Positions 45,084 through 53,666 of a stretch of DNA of 64,000 nt are shown here, piece by piece. Made by a program: the position numbers and the translations under genes. Source of the stretch: Deltaproteobacteria bacterium (GTDB lineage: Bacteria; Myxococcota_A; UBA9160; UBA4427); assembly GCA_029261835.1 (NCBI GenBank), contig JAJDAO010000016.1, positions 1 to 64,000 on the forward strand, given 5' to 3'. The notes beneath the pieces are model-generated. The model did no database searches, had not been told where the DNA came from, and saw only the letters and a program-made list of their open reading frames with translations. The first letter of the stretch is position 1; every line of letters begins with the position of its first letter.

Positions 45084-45313
45084 ACGTGTTGGCCTCCGCT
45101 GAGATGCGGCTATGCAACGACGGACGAACTTTCGTGCGGACTCTGCTTGCGAGTCGGGCACTGGGCCTGCCGGGCCTGGCGCGGGCCGAGGTGCCGATCG
45201 AGTGGGCGATGGCAGGAGGTCCGGGGCACGCTTGTGATGCGCAGGTCGAGGACTGCTTCGGCTCAGTGGCGAGGGACACTAGGCCCATTCCTGAAGAGAG
45301 GTCTTGAAGCCTA

Positions 45314-45448
45314 CTAGGCCTCCCCATTCCGCTCCTGCATCACGCTGATCACCTCCGCCGGCACGATGTGGGCGAGGAACCGCGAAGTCGTCCCGAGATT
45401 CGAGTGCCCGAGATGGGCCTGGATGACGTCTATCGCGCGCCCCGGAGA
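45314..45448 (-). pseudogene. C-terminal remnant of a third tyrosine recombinase
   Basis: About 45 codons encode AIDVIQAHLGHSNLGTTSRF then LAHIVPAEVISVMQERNGEA, which matches the LGHs.l.tTs.YLa end of tyrosine recombinases with Phe at the tyrosine position. The catalytic arginine boxes are absent upstream, so this is a fragment. It marks an older insertion or deletion event inside the island. The preceding gap (45084-45313) holds nothing recognisable. Confidence 0.6.
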
Positions 45449-45528
45449 GCTAACGCAAATCCGCGTTTGGTTGGCCCTGCTTCTTGGTGCGGTCGGTAGC
45501 CATGTGAGAAGCCCAATACCCATGGCGG

Positions 45529-46284
45529 TCATCCTCCGGTCGTCCCGCGGCGTAAGGCGGACAGTTGAATGGGAATGCTGAAGTTCGACTGCTCGCTCTC
45601 ATTGGCAATCACCGGCTGCGACACCTGCGCCCCAATCGCGAGCACGTCCCGAATCATCTCCATACGCCGGTTGAACTCGGCCATGCCCCGCTCGATGCCC
45701 ATCTCTTCAATCATCCGGGGCAGTGCCGAAGCCTGCAGCGCCTGCAGCGAGTTCTGGAACCGGGCGCTCGCCGTGGTCATCGCGTGAAGCTGGTTCTGCC
45801 GCTCCTGCTGGTACGCCTGGTTGGCCACGCGCGAGGTGGCGTCGCCAATCGCACTGGCCGTGCCCTCGACGGCCTTGGCCCGGGCCGTGGAGAACGGGCT
45901 CGAGTGCTGAATCTTCTGGCCGGAGCGGGTGAAGAGCGCGCGGTCCATCTCCTCGCCCTCGCGGAACTGGGTCATGATGGGCCTGACCGCGGCGTCCATC
46001 ATGCCCTGCATGAACGGGTTGCTGTCCGGCGTCAGGTATCCGCCGCCAATCGTCTTGGCCAGCTCGGCATCGGTCGCCGCAGAGACCGGCGAGTTGAACG
46101 CCATGTTCTGCACGTTCCGGAACGCCGCCCGCTCCGCCCCGCCCATGCCGGCAGCGAACGGGCCCTGATACGCTGGGCCTCCGCCCGAGAGGTTGCGGAC
46201 CTGACCGGCGACGAACGGCTGAAGCTGCTTGAAAGCCTCCGGCGTCATATCCCTCGGAGTGCTCGAACTACTGCCCCAACTCAT
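45529..46284 (-). CDS. Phage virion-associated-like protein
   Basis: A 251-residue protein beginning MSWGSSSSTPRDMTPEAFKQ. It has GGGYLTPDSNPFMQGMMDAA then VRPIMTQFREGEEMDRALFT and a long helical tail rich in Gln and Ala. The pattern (SNPF..G..DAA.RP....F, followed by a gapped helical region) resembles structural or ejection proteins of podovirus-like phages. No other morphogenesis gene is near, so it is probably a relic. The ATG at 46284 follows a GGGGG stretch. Confidence 0.5.
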   Translation of the reverse strand: MSWGSSSSTPRDMTPEAFKQLQPFVAGQVRNLSGGGPAYQGPFAAGMGGAERAAFRNVQNMAFNSPVSAATDAELAKTIGGGYLTPDSNPFMQGMMDAAVRPIMTQFREGEEMDRALFTRSGQKIQHSSPFSTARAKAVEGTASAIGDATSRVANQAYQQERQNQLHAMTTASARFQNSLQALQASALPRMIEEMGIERGMAEFNRRMEMIRDVLAIGAQVSQPVIANESEQSNFSIPIQLSALRRGTTGG

Positions 46285-46484
46285 GGCGAGTGCCCCCATC
46301 TAATGTGGCTCGCGTGCGCGCGGCGCGGCGGCCGATGGGGGCTCAGCGAGCTGCTCTAGACATTATAGCGTAGAGCACAGGGAAACGAGCCATCATTGCG
46401 GCCAGGGCGGCGACGACGGAGAGGGGCGCGAATCAGCATGCACCCATTGGCACCCTCACTTCCTTATCGTGGAATGTCAAGACG

Positions 46485-47618
46485 TCACACAGAAGCCCCA
46501 ACAATCTTTCCCATCTGGAACTTCTGGTATAGGTCGAGCCATTCGACGAGGCCGTCGAAGTCGCGGGCTTCCAAGACCCATTTTGTGGTTGGGAGCGCCA
46601 TGAATTCCCGGGCCGGCGCCGAGATCCGCCCGGTTGTGGCGAGTATGCCCTTGTTCGCGCCCGCGGCCATCGTCGCGCCGTGAAGAGCACGCACAATCCC
46701 GACGCCCACCGTGCGCTTCCGGGCGTACCGTTTGCACTCGATCAGGAGCTTCGCCTGGATAGGCTTGCTGGAAATTGCGATGACGTCGCTGCCGCCATCT
46801 CGCGTTCGCTTGGTCAACTCGACGGCAAAGCCAAACCCATCGAATAGCTCGGCGATCAACTCCTCGAACTGTCGCGACGGTAGTTCGTAGAGTCGCTCAG
46901 GGTAGCGGCGGAAGTAATCAACAAGCTTAGCGTTGATCTCGGGCGATATGTCGATGATACCGCTGCGCTCGATCTGTTGGTCAATGTCGAAGTTAGAGTT
47001 AAGCGAGAAGAACTGCAGCCGGACGGGGGTGTTGTCGGTCCAGCGATCTTCTTTGGCGATGGCGGTGTTGAGGAGAAGGTCGAAGTCGTGACGCATTGCG
47101 GCTCGGACGTCGGCTTGGGCGCCGCTGTGGACAGTCGCCCTTGCAGCGGCGGTGGCGCAGGTGTGGGCGACGTCGCTGGAGGCATCTCTGGCGGCTCTGG
47201 CGGCACCGGCGGCGGCTCTGGCGGCGTGCATTGCAGGGTCCTTATGGGCACGGATATCTCTGGCTCGGACGGCGGCGGCGAAGTGGGCGTCGTCAAAGGA
47301 GGCGGCGTAGATGGGATCGTTCATGGCTTTGTGGTCGGCTTCCGCAGCCTGTCGCGAGGCGGTTTTATCGACTTCGCCGGCGACTTCGTCAGCGGCTTCA
47401 GCGGCGTATCTGGCGGTTTTGGCGGCGGGTCTGGCAGCGCAGTCGGCGGATCTCTCGGCAACACAGATGGCTTGCTCGACGGCGTCGATCTGCTCTTGTG
47501 AAGCGCCCCATCTGGCCACAAACAGTGGTTGGACGTGGCGGGCGCAACGGGCAACGAAGGCGACGCGAGCCCAACGCGGAAGCTTGTCAAGTTCCTCCTT
47601 GGCCACCACTTCAGCCAT
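46485..47618 (-). CDS. Mrr-type restriction endonuclease-like protein with Ala-rich N-terminus
   Basis: A 377-residue protein. The C-terminal 130 residues form an Mrr_cat domain of the PD-(D/E)xK superfamily: SRQFEELIAELFDGFGFAVE, then RDGGSDVIAISSKP (catalytic Asp), AKLLIECKRYARK (E-x-K) and GILATTGRISAPAREF. The N-terminal 200 residues are very Ala/Arg-rich and likely helical, perhaps for binding. The ATG at 47618 has a strong GAGGAAG site. Mrr proteins cut modified DNA, so a defence role against incoming DNA is likely. No partner methylase or ATPase is adjacent. Confidence 0.82.
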   Translation of the reverse strand: MAEVVAKEELDKLPRWARVAFVARCARHVQPLFVARWGASQEQIDAVEQAICVAERSADCAARPAAKTARYAAEAADEVAGEVDKTASRQAAEADHKAMNDPIYAASFDDAHFAAAVRARDIRAHKDPAMHAARAAAGAARAARDASSDVAHTCATAAARATVHSGAQADVRAAMRHDFDLLLNTAIAKEDRWTDNTPVRLQFFSLNSNFDIDQQIERSGIIDISPEINAKLVDYFRRYPERLYELPSRQFEELIAELFDGFGFAVELTKRTRDGGSDVIAISSKPIQAKLLIECKRYARKRTVGVGIVRALHGATMAAGANKGILATTGRISAPAREFMALPTTKWVLEARDFDGLVEWLDLYQKFQMGKIVGASV

Positions 47619-47918
47619 GGCTTCCTCGCTTCTCAATACGTGCACCGTGCAACCAGCCGATGGTAGCACCGACGGGGTTTCCCGGTGGCGGGCAGGACCT
47701 TGCTTCGATCTGCTAGTCGGCTGTCGTCTTTCCAGCTCATAGATTTGCAGCGCGTAGGGCACTCCAGCAGCTTACAGGCGGCGCTGGGTTGTTTTTTGAG
47801 TGACCGTAACCACTTGAATTGATTAAGGAGCCCCGCGATTGACTGATCAGCTTCCCAAGCCCGGACCGGGGCCAAATCCCAATAACTTCCACATCGTCGA
47901 GCGCTATTTGACATCACG

Positions 47919-48485
47919 CTACTTGTCGGACGTGGCGGGAATCCCCGTTCTTTGTCCTACGCGCGATGCGCAATGGCCTGCCAAGGGGCGACCGCGATGG
48001 GTCGCGTCGCCCCTCTCTCCGCGGCGCGTAGCGGTCAAGCTCGCAGAGCGGCCTCTAAGAGTCGGGAGAACGGAACCATGGTTCCGATTTGCCGGCAGCT
48101 CGCACACATGTGTGCGATTTGAGAGGGCAGGGTTACTGGCCACCTTCACGAGCCGAGCAGTCGAGGGCTCGTCCTTCGCGAGCTCGGCCTCGAAGTCGGG
48201 CTCGGGGAGGGGGGCGATGCGCTGCCAGCGGGAGGAATCGGATTTCGAGATGCCGTCTGGCAAAGTCGTACCGCGCGACTTTGAACCGCCGCGGCGAACA
48301 CTTTCGTCCAAGGCCAGCATCTCGCCTATTCGCCGCTCAGCCCGTAGCCGCAGGTCGATAGCCCGCCGCGCGGCTTCCTTCGCGCCCTTCTGGCGCTCCT
48401 TCGCACCAGGCTCGTACACCTGGCCCCTGAGGGCGCGGGTTTCTGGACAGCTAGCACGGAACCAATTACCGTGTTTCGAGGCCAC
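47919..48485 (-). CDS. Phage/plasmid-type regulatory protein, probably truncated
   Basis: A 188-codon frame whose core reads RRAIDLRLRAERRIGEMLAL then PDGISKSDSSRWQRIAPLPE and PDFEAELAKDEPSTARLVKV. This RAERR-GE...GISK.QSSRWQ..A pattern occurs in phage and plasmid proteins near replication or partition genes. The N-terminal region is shorter than usual and the last 60 residues look random, so the gene may be broken. A TTG with an excellent AAGGAG site lies on the opposite strand at 47839, overlapping this gene's 3' end region. Confidence 0.5.
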   Translation of the reverse strand: MASKHGNWFRASCPETRALRGQVYEPGAKERQKGAKEAARRAIDLRLRAERRIGEMLALDESVRRGGSKSRGTTLPDGISKSDSSRWQRIAPLPEPDFEAELAKDEPSTARLVKVASNPALSNRTHVCELPANRNHGSVLPTLRGRSASLTATRRGERGDATHRGRPLAGHCASRVGQRTGIPATSDK

Positions 48486-48537
48486 GGCCGTAAGTGTCGT
48501 GGCGCGGAACGTACGCTAGGCCACACGCAGACGGCAC

Positions 48538-49557
48538 TTGGCCAACCTCGATTTTCGATATATTGGGTCTTTTCAAACTGGGACTGTCTTCGAAGCGGAG
48601 GAACCGCTTGAGGAGTCTTGGAACAGACTCGCTCGAATCGGGACGAGTGACTACTCGGCGGCGCTTAGGCCTAGCAATCTAAAAATCCACTGGGAGGCAC
48701 ATCGTAAGTACGCGGTTGTGCGGATTCGACAGGCCCTTGAGTTTCGAGTTGCGGCCTCTTCTGGTTCTCTTCTTACTCAACCGCTTCCCTTCTACTACGC
48801 CTTTCTCAATCTCACCAGAGCTCTTCTTGCGATCATCCCGGAGGTCATGCCCAAGCCCGGGCACGGCCTCCGCCACAAGCTGGGGGGAGACCTCTGGGCG
48901 TGCACCGCCGAGCTTGTCCCTGGGACCTTCACGGACCTGCTCACTACACTCGGCGTTGATTGGTCCAGCGGGCAGACGATTTCGCTCTCCGACTGCCTCT
49001 CCCGAATTCCGGAGGTCGCAGCGATCTACAGTGCACCAAGCCGGGGGAAGCCGAATGTCTCACCAGTGCGTGTTCGCGGCCACCATTCGGGCAAACTGTC
49101 TCTCGAATTCGATGAGCGGTTGGTTGACGTTCAGGAGTTTCGTGCGGAGTGGGCGTTGCGTCATCCTAGTCTTCGGCCCTACTTCGAACTCAATGACAAA
49201 GGAGCGATTCTCAACCTGCTGGACACCAGCAGGGCGGAAACGTACGAAGCCGCCTGCGAACTATGCTCCGAACTACTCACCAATAGCCTCATGTTCAGCC
49301 AGAGCGCGACCTGGTACGCCGAGCGTGAAGACAATACTTCCCTCCTCGTTCCGGGAATCGCCAAGTACCTTGCCGCGATGTTCATTCTTGGAAGCCTCGT
49401 TCGCTACGAACCCGACCTCCTTGCAGATGCGGCCCTGCCTGCCTCCGAAACGGGTTGGTTTCTCGATCGGTTCATTCGAGCTGCCGACCGGTTCTTCCCG
49501 CAACTGGCGCTCAGTTTCGCCTACAAGAATCCAGTGTATGTCAGACGGCCGGTGTAA
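48538..49557 (+). CDS. YaaC-like protein
   Basis: A 339-residue protein resembling the YaaC family. The visible block is GSLLTQPLPFYYAFLNLTRA, then LLAIIPEVMPKPGHGLRHKL, where these proteins have a PL..YY...NL..AL segment and a GHGL turn. The C-terminal half is helical with a conserved-looking LVPGIAKYLAAMFILGSLVR. Function in the family is unknown; members are often found among accessory genes. The start is uncertain: TTG at 48538 has no ribosome site, but a stop lies in frame just upstream. Confidence 0.6.
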   Translation: MANLDFRYIGSFQTGTVFEAEEPLEESWNRLARIGTSDYSAALRPSNLKIHWEAHRKYAVVRIRQALEFRVAASSGSLLTQPLPFYYAFLNLTRALLAIIPEVMPKPGHGLRHKLGGDLWACTAELVPGTFTDLLTTLGVDWSSGQTISLSDCLSRIPEVAAIYSAPSRGKPNVSPVRVRGHHSGKLSLEFDERLVDVQEFRAEWALRHPSLRPYFELNDKGAILNLLDTSRAETYEAACELCSELLTNSLMFSQSATWYAEREDNTSLLVPGIAKYLAAMFILGSLVRYEPDLLADAALPASETGWFLDRFIRAADRFFPQLALSFAYKNPVYVRRPV

Positions 49558-49677
49558 CTCCCCCTCGCTGATGCGGACGAGGAGACGGGGGAATGAGCGT
49601 CACCGGTTGTGTGAATGTAGTCGACCCTTGCCGCTCTCCAGTGCGTAGCTCCGAATGCGTCGCCCCCCAGCCCCCGA

Positions 49678-49713
49678 AATAGCTCACGCAAACGTCCATT
49701 TGGAGACGCTATC
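49678..49713. repeat. 36-bp imperfect palindrome, copy B
   Basis: AATAGCTCACGCAAACG and ATTTGGAGACGCTATC arms match copy A at 40663-40698 in the same orientation (28 of 36). The last 11 bases plus CG (ACGCTATCTCG) recur at 53256-53266, upstream of the second integrase. The gap 49558-49780 holds no gene. Confidence 0.6.
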
Positions 49714-49780
49714 TCGGCGGGGCGCCGGACGTTCACCGATCATCGACGACCGGCGGTTGAGAACTGCAGGGCGGCGGCGA

Positions 49781-50398
49781 TCAATCTCGCAGCTCGTCGA
49801 GATAACGCCCAACCCGTTGCGCTGCTAGCGCCTTGAGCTTGGCTCGCAGATCGGCCGCACGCCCCTCAGCATGAGGGGAAGCCGGCACGACCCTTGTGAA
49901 CCTCCAACAGCGCGGCGCTTCTAGGACCAGCTCGAGTTCCTCGTCGACATCGATACCGAGCCCAGGGTCGAGGATGACTACCGGCTGAGACGGGAACACT
50001 GGACGGGAGACCATGAGATCGCCGCTCGCGGCCAGATGGGCATCAATTCCCATGCAGGCAAACTCGGCTGGTTCGGTCTCAGTTAGGGCTGCTCCTCGAA
50101 GAATCCGGACGTCGTCGAGGAGGTCATCGTAGAGAGCATCGGCGATGCGCCACCTTCGGCTACGGATCCTGGTCGGCTCTCTGAAGGAGTTCGAGGCACC
50201 CTTGTACACCTCAATGTCCGCGACCAACCACTGCCGATCGGTTATCGACGCTTCAACGACTACCGGTGTACCACTTCTCGAGTACGCAGCCATCCGATAG
50301 GCCGCCACGTCGCGTCCAAGATCGGCATCTGGTCGCGCTTGGGCTGCCGTTGCTAGCGAGACGGCCAAGATGCCTGCCGTGATGAGCTGCCTGATCAT
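49781..50398 (-). CDS. Hypothetical secreted protein
   Basis: A 205-residue protein with a clear signal peptide, MIRQLITAGILAVSLATAAQ ARP, and two cysteines in the mature part (FACMGIDAHL and APRCWRFTRV) that could pair in the periplasm. The mature domain looks beta-rich, for example VVVEASITDRQWLVADIEVY. No domain is recognised. The ATG at 50398 follows AAAGGGGAGATCG. It sits just downstream of the DUF559 remnant on the same strand. Confidence 0.65.
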   Translation of the reverse strand: MIRQLITAGILAVSLATAAQARPDADLGRDVAAYRMAAYSRSGTPVVVEASITDRQWLVADIEVYKGASNSFREPTRIRSRRWRIADALYDDLLDDVRILRGAALTETEPAEFACMGIDAHLAASGDLMVSRPVFPSQPVVILDPGLGIDVDEELELVLEAPRCWRFTRVVPASPHAEGRAADLRAKLKALAAQRVGRYLDELRD

Positions 50399-50443
50399 CG
50401 ATCTCCCCTTTCGCGTCATCGGGTCGCGCCGGGTCCCGGACCC

Positions 50444-51028
50444 TTAGGTCTCCGCTGCACGGAAGGCGGTTCCCCTCATCAACCCATCCACCTCCCCCGC
50501 ACACTGCTCCGGCTGATTGTAGACCTCAGAGCCGGCAAACCGCACAACCCGAAACCCCTCGGCGACCATCGCCCGATCGCGCCGCTTGTCGTTGGCCGCC
50601 TGAAATCGAGTCTTCTCGTGAAACGCATGGCCGTCGACCTCGACAACCAGAGGAGAGCGCAGGGTGCGACGCTTCTCGTGGGGCTCGACCAGGTAGACAA
50701 AGAAGTCCGCCCGGTACCGGGTGCCCCCGGTGTGAACGGCCTTCTGCGGCTCCACAACGACCCCGTACCGTCCACCGCCGAACTGTCCCTCCTCGAGTGT
50801 GGCGTGCATCCCGAAGCGATTCTCCGCCACCTAGCAGGGCCACCGGCTCCAGAGGGACACGAGCATCACCTGCTCGATGGGGGATTCGCAGCGTTCCAGA
50901 AGCTCCTCCACCTCCCGCCGCTGCCGGTCCAGGGCCTCGGTTAGCATCTGCTCGGCCTTCTGGCAGAGCGGGATGCTACCCCCATGGCCCAAGGCCCTGG
51001 CCGGACTTGGTTGCGGAGGGGAGGTCAT
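50444..51028 (-). pseudogene. DUF559/Vsr-like endonuclease gene interrupted by an in-frame TAG
   Basis: The frame from ATG 51028 runs through AEQMLTEALDRQRREVEELL, ERCESPIEQVMLVSLWSRWP and Cys to TAG at 50831-50833. It continues in the same frame with VAENRFGMHATLEEGQFGGG to a DUF559 core: SPLVVEVDGHAFHEKTRFQA, then ANDKRRDRAMVAEGFRVVRF and AGSEVYN. The ESPIEQ block before the stop and the nuclease core after it both belong to the family, so a single 194-residue PD-(D/E)xK-like protein has been split. The start overlaps the upstream gene by 4 bases. Nonsense mutation is most likely; stop readthrough is the alternative. Confidence 0.75.
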
Positions 51029-51318
51029 GCGGGGGCCTCGGGTGCAAGCCGAACGACCGCAGCCGGCTTGCTCCCGGCTGCCCGCCGGGCCTCGGCCTTG
51101 CCATTCAGGTCAGTCGTCTGCTTGTCGACCTGCTCGCGGATGACTTCTGCAATGGCGCGCAGGTAATCAGCACACCCTCCATCACGGAACGCCAGAAACC
51201 AGAGGTTCGAAATGACGTAAGGGCCATCGGGGTGCTCCTGAAGCTTCTGACACACCCTCATCCATTCCGTCATCGTATAGACTGCTTCAAATGGAATGGG
51301 ATCCCAGATCTCCGCCAT
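51025..51318 (-). CDS. Unknown 97-aa protein of the integrase-led operon
   Basis: MAEIWDPIPFEAVYTMTEWM then RVCQKLQEHPDGPYVISNLW, with a helical C-terminal half (YLRAIAEVIREQVDKQTTDL). No domain is recognised. The ATG is in a TGATG overlap with the previous gene, whose last codons (GAGGAGGCAGC) form the ribosome site. Its own stop overlaps the DUF559 start. It is shorter than, and unlike, the two upstream proteins apart from the operon layout. Confidence 0.65.
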   Translation of the reverse strand: MAEIWDPIPFEAVYTMTEWMRVCQKLQEHPDGPYVISNLWFLAFRDGGCADYLRAIAEVIREQVDKQTTDLNGKAEARRAAGSKPAAVVRLAPEAPA

Positions 51319-51719
51319 CACGCTGCCTCCTCTTCTCCGCCTCGCGCAGCGGTTTCAAGCCTCGTTAGGAGCGACTGCCCTAAAAGGAGCGCCGTCTCGT
51401 GAAACCCGCCCGCCCACTGCTCCGCGCCGGTATGGACGGCCAATTGTGCGAGGTAGGCGGTTGACTCCAGGGTCACGTCTTGGTTCGCAGCGATGGTTGC
51501 TCCCTCGGAGAGAACGCTGGCGCACGCCGCGGCGAGCTTGGAGACATTCTCCAGCAACTCGTTGGCCGCCTCGCAGAGTTCCGGTGACACGTCACCCCGA
51601 AGGCTATCGCTGGCGAATGAGAGGAAGTGGTTGTGCTCCACGGTCAGAAAGTGCTTCGCCTTCTCCTCGGTAATGAGGCCCTCATGCGGAAGGACGGTGA
51701 GCTTGATGGTTTCGCCCAT
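51318..51719 (-). CDS. Unknown 133-aa protein, possible paralog of the upstream gene product
   Basis: Begins MGETIKLTVLPHEGLITEEK AKHFL and ends LGQSLLTRLETAARGGEEEA A. The start resembles that of the upstream 145-residue protein (IIMPLPEGDSITPEEALRWL), as does the end (L..LVHRLE....KEAA), suggesting distant duplication. The middle is a long amphipathic helix (ANELLENVSKLAAACASVLS). Its ATG overlaps the upstream stop (TGATG), with the ribosome site inside the upstream gene's last codons (AAGGAGGCAGC). Function unknown. Confidence 0.65.
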   Translation of the reverse strand: MGETIKLTVLPHEGLITEEKAKHFLTVEHNHFLSFASDSLRGDVSPELCEAANELLENVSKLAAACASVLSEGATIAANQDVTLESTAYLAQLAVHTGAEQWAGGFHETALLLGQSLLTRLETAARGGEEEAA

Positions 51720-52156
51720 CACGCTGCCTCCTTCTGCCGCTGCTCTTCAACTTCGAGCCGGTGCACGAGTTCGGTTGCCAGTTGGTCATAGGCCCAGTTG
51801 AACGGCCCCGTGCTGTGCCGGGTTGCCTTCTCGGTGGCGGCGAGCCGAGAAAGAGTCCGGGTATCGTTCTTCCATTCCTCGTACTCCAAGCGCCCAATTG
51901 GCAAGTGCTGACGCCGAAACTCCGCCGGCCTGCGACGCCTGATTGCCTCAGAGCAGGCCTTGACCATGGTCGTGATGTCTATGGCGAGAAAGCCCAGGGC
52001 ATCGCGCTCTCGTGGGTCCTCTGTACCGCTGACGGCGCTGATGATTACACCCTGGTAGGCAGGTAAATCCTCTTCCAGCCATCGCAGCGCCTCTTCAGGC
52101 GTGATGCTGTCGCCCTCAGGCAGCGGCATGATGATGAGTTCATGGGGTTCACTCAT
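51719..52156 (-). CDS. Unknown 145-aa protein directly downstream of the integrase
   Basis: Begins MSEPHELIIMPLPEGDSITP EEALRWLEEDLPAYQG and has a central helical part (LAIDITTMVKACSEAIRRRR). No domain is recognised. The ATG at 52156 follows GAGGAGAAGACA and overlaps the end of the integrase gene by 8 bases, so integrase and this protein are translated together. Tight coupling to a recombinase suggests a role in recombination control or in a cargo function that moves with it. Confidence 0.68.
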   Translation of the reverse strand: MSEPHELIIMPLPEGDSITPEEALRWLEEDLPAYQGVIISAVSGTEDPRERDALGFLAIDITTMVKACSEAIRRRRPAEFRRQHLPIGRLEYEEWKNDTRTLSRLAATEKATRHSTGPFNWAYDQLATELVHRLEVEEQRQKEAA

Positions 52157-53183
52157 TGTCTTCTCCTCGATTGGTGTTGGGCGTCCCAGGCACTCGCCTG
52201 GCGACATACGGGAAGTGCAGAAGTCCTGCGGCCTCCCGTTTCTTCTCCTCGGGCCTTCGGTCGTAGCCTTGGGTCGTGGACACCGAGGCGTGACCGGCAA
52301 GCTGCTGGGCCACGCTGATATCGGCCCCGGCATCAAGCAGGTCACCGATGAACGTGCGGCGCATGTCGTGGGGGCTGAAGGGCTGAATACCCGCCTGCTC
52401 GGCGCGCTTGCGGCAGACGACGAAGACGACGTGGTCGGAGATGCGGCGCGGGGTGATGTTCCCTCCCCGATTCACAGGGCATAGGAGCGGGCCTGTCACA
52501 TCACCCCGCTCATGCAGCCAATCGTCCAGCGCCGCCCGACAGCCCGTTGAGACGTGGACCAGGCGCGCCTTCCGGCCCTTCCCGCGGCGAACTCGGAGCT
52601 CCCCCGTCTCGCGGTCGTAGTCCTCGAGGTCAAGCGCTGCCATCTCGGCACGGCGCAGTCCGCAGGTCATGCCCAGGACGAATATCGAGGCGTCTCGAGG
52701 GCCGGCGGGACCGGGGTCGGATTGGCACACGGCTGAGAGGGCCTGCTTCTCGCCGATGGTGAGCGAGCGTCCGGCGGGCAGCGTGGCGCCGCTAACCGGC
52801 TTCAGGTCACATGCTCTGGCCCGATGCTCTTCTGAGATGAGACCCAGCCGCCACGCTTCCTTGAGGACTGCGCGCAGCGTGGCCAGCAGGGCGTTGATGT
52901 AGCTCGGCGAGTACGGCTGGCCGGTCTTGGGCGAGATGGACTCCGCCAACGCTGTTCGCAACGTCTGGGTGTGGACGTACGTCAGCCGCTCCCAGGGTAG
53001 CGACACTGCATCGTGAGCACCCTGGCTCATGACCTCCGCCAACTTATTGAGGCGGTCAAGCTGCGTGATGCGGCTGCGCTCCGAGCCGAGTGAAGCCAGG
53101 TAGACCGCTGCCGGACTCTCGTGCAGAGGCCGAACGAGCTGCACCGGCGCGGCCGGCCGCGAATGCTTGAGCGCTAGTCGCAT
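52149..53183 (-). CDS. Second tyrosine-type integrase, apparently intact
   Basis: A 344-residue recombinase with an N-terminal SAM-like domain (SPAAVYLASLGSERSRITQL) and a full catalytic set: CGLRRAEMAALDLEDYD, SPHDMRRTFIGDLLDAGADI, LAGHASVSTTQGYDRRPEE. It belongs to the same group as the decayed gene at 15372-16244 (ASAYLAQLGPGSRRTM; GAGLRRSEVVALDL), not to the island's tRNA integrase. The ATG follows CAGGAG. It leads a five-gene overlapping operon of unknowns and a DUF559 gene. Its target site is not known; palindrome copies A and B are candidates. Confidence 0.9.
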   Translation of the reverse strand: MRLALKHSRPAAPVQLVRPLHESPAAVYLASLGSERSRITQLDRLNKLAEVMSQGAHDAVSLPWERLTYVHTQTLRTALAESISPKTGQPYSPSYINALLATLRAVLKEAWRLGLISEEHRARACDLKPVSGATLPAGRSLTIGEKQALSAVCQSDPGPAGPRDASIFVLGMTCGLRRAEMAALDLEDYDRETGELRVRRGKGRKARLVHVSTGCRAALDDWLHERGDVTGPLLCPVNRGGNITPRRISDHVVFVVCRKRAEQAGIQPFSPHDMRRTFIGDLLDAGADISVAQQLAGHASVSTTQGYDRRPEEKKREAAGLLHFPYVARRVPGTPNTNRGEDNE

Positions 53184-53666
53184 ACGTGCTCCTGCACGCC
53201 AATCGGTGAGGCCTCGAGCTTCGCCATGGGCTGTCCTCTGCCTGCCGTTGCGACAACGCTATCTCGAGTAACGGTGACCTCAGTACCGCTGGCTTGGGGA
53301 AGATGCAAGGGGGAGGACTTGATTTTATTGAATTGCACACGTTCTCGTGTCTGCACGGTAGCGCGCCTGATGAGCCGCATCTCGGCCTTTAACAGAACTG
53401 CTTGAGACGTATTCAAGACCACACGGGGGGTGAAGGCAATGCAAAGGGGGTGGGGGACCCCCGGTTTCGCAATGGGTCCCATCCGCTGGACCTATATGGG
53501 GGTCCTCATGCAAGCCACGCCAGAAAAAAACTGTCCCAGAAAAATCCTGGCCAGAAATTCCGAGTACACGAACCGCCACCACTAGCCCCGAGCACGGACA
53601 CAGCGCGCCACTCGACAGCGCCGCCAACACACCCGACACTCTCCGCGTCAGAGTGGGGAAACCGAA
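53184..53666. other. Gene-free region between the second integrase and the antitoxin-like gene
   Basis: About 480 bases between divergent genes. It holds ACGCTATCTCG (53256-53266, shared with palindrome copy B), an A/T-rich stretch near 53320-53335, a CACACGTTCTCGTGT inverted repeat near 53337, and a run of GGGGGACCCCC. Both promoters should lie here. No open frame looks protein-like. Confidence 0.5.

Noticed and set aside
45086..45307. 73-codon + strand frame after the Sel1 gene
   Set aside because: No ribosome site and no domain.
47100..47500. Repetitive-looking GC-rich tract considered as a CRISPR or tandem repeat
   Set aside because: No regular repeat-spacer unit. The pattern is explained by Ala-rich coding. 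No CRISPR array was seen anywhere in the window.
47096..47716. + strand Arg-rich and Gly-rich frames opposite the Mrr gene
   Set aside because: They are products of reading the Ala codon repeats of the Mrr N-terminus backwards.
47839..48519. + strand frame with TTG start and excellent AAGGAG site (DQLPKPGPGPNPNNFHIVER)
   Set aside because: After about 40 residues it becomes shadow-like against the opposite gene. It may be a broken gene head, but I cannot support a product.
40663..49713. Palindromes considered as integron attC sites
   Set aside because: They lack the GTTRRRY and RYYYAAC core sequences, and no integron-type integrase is present.
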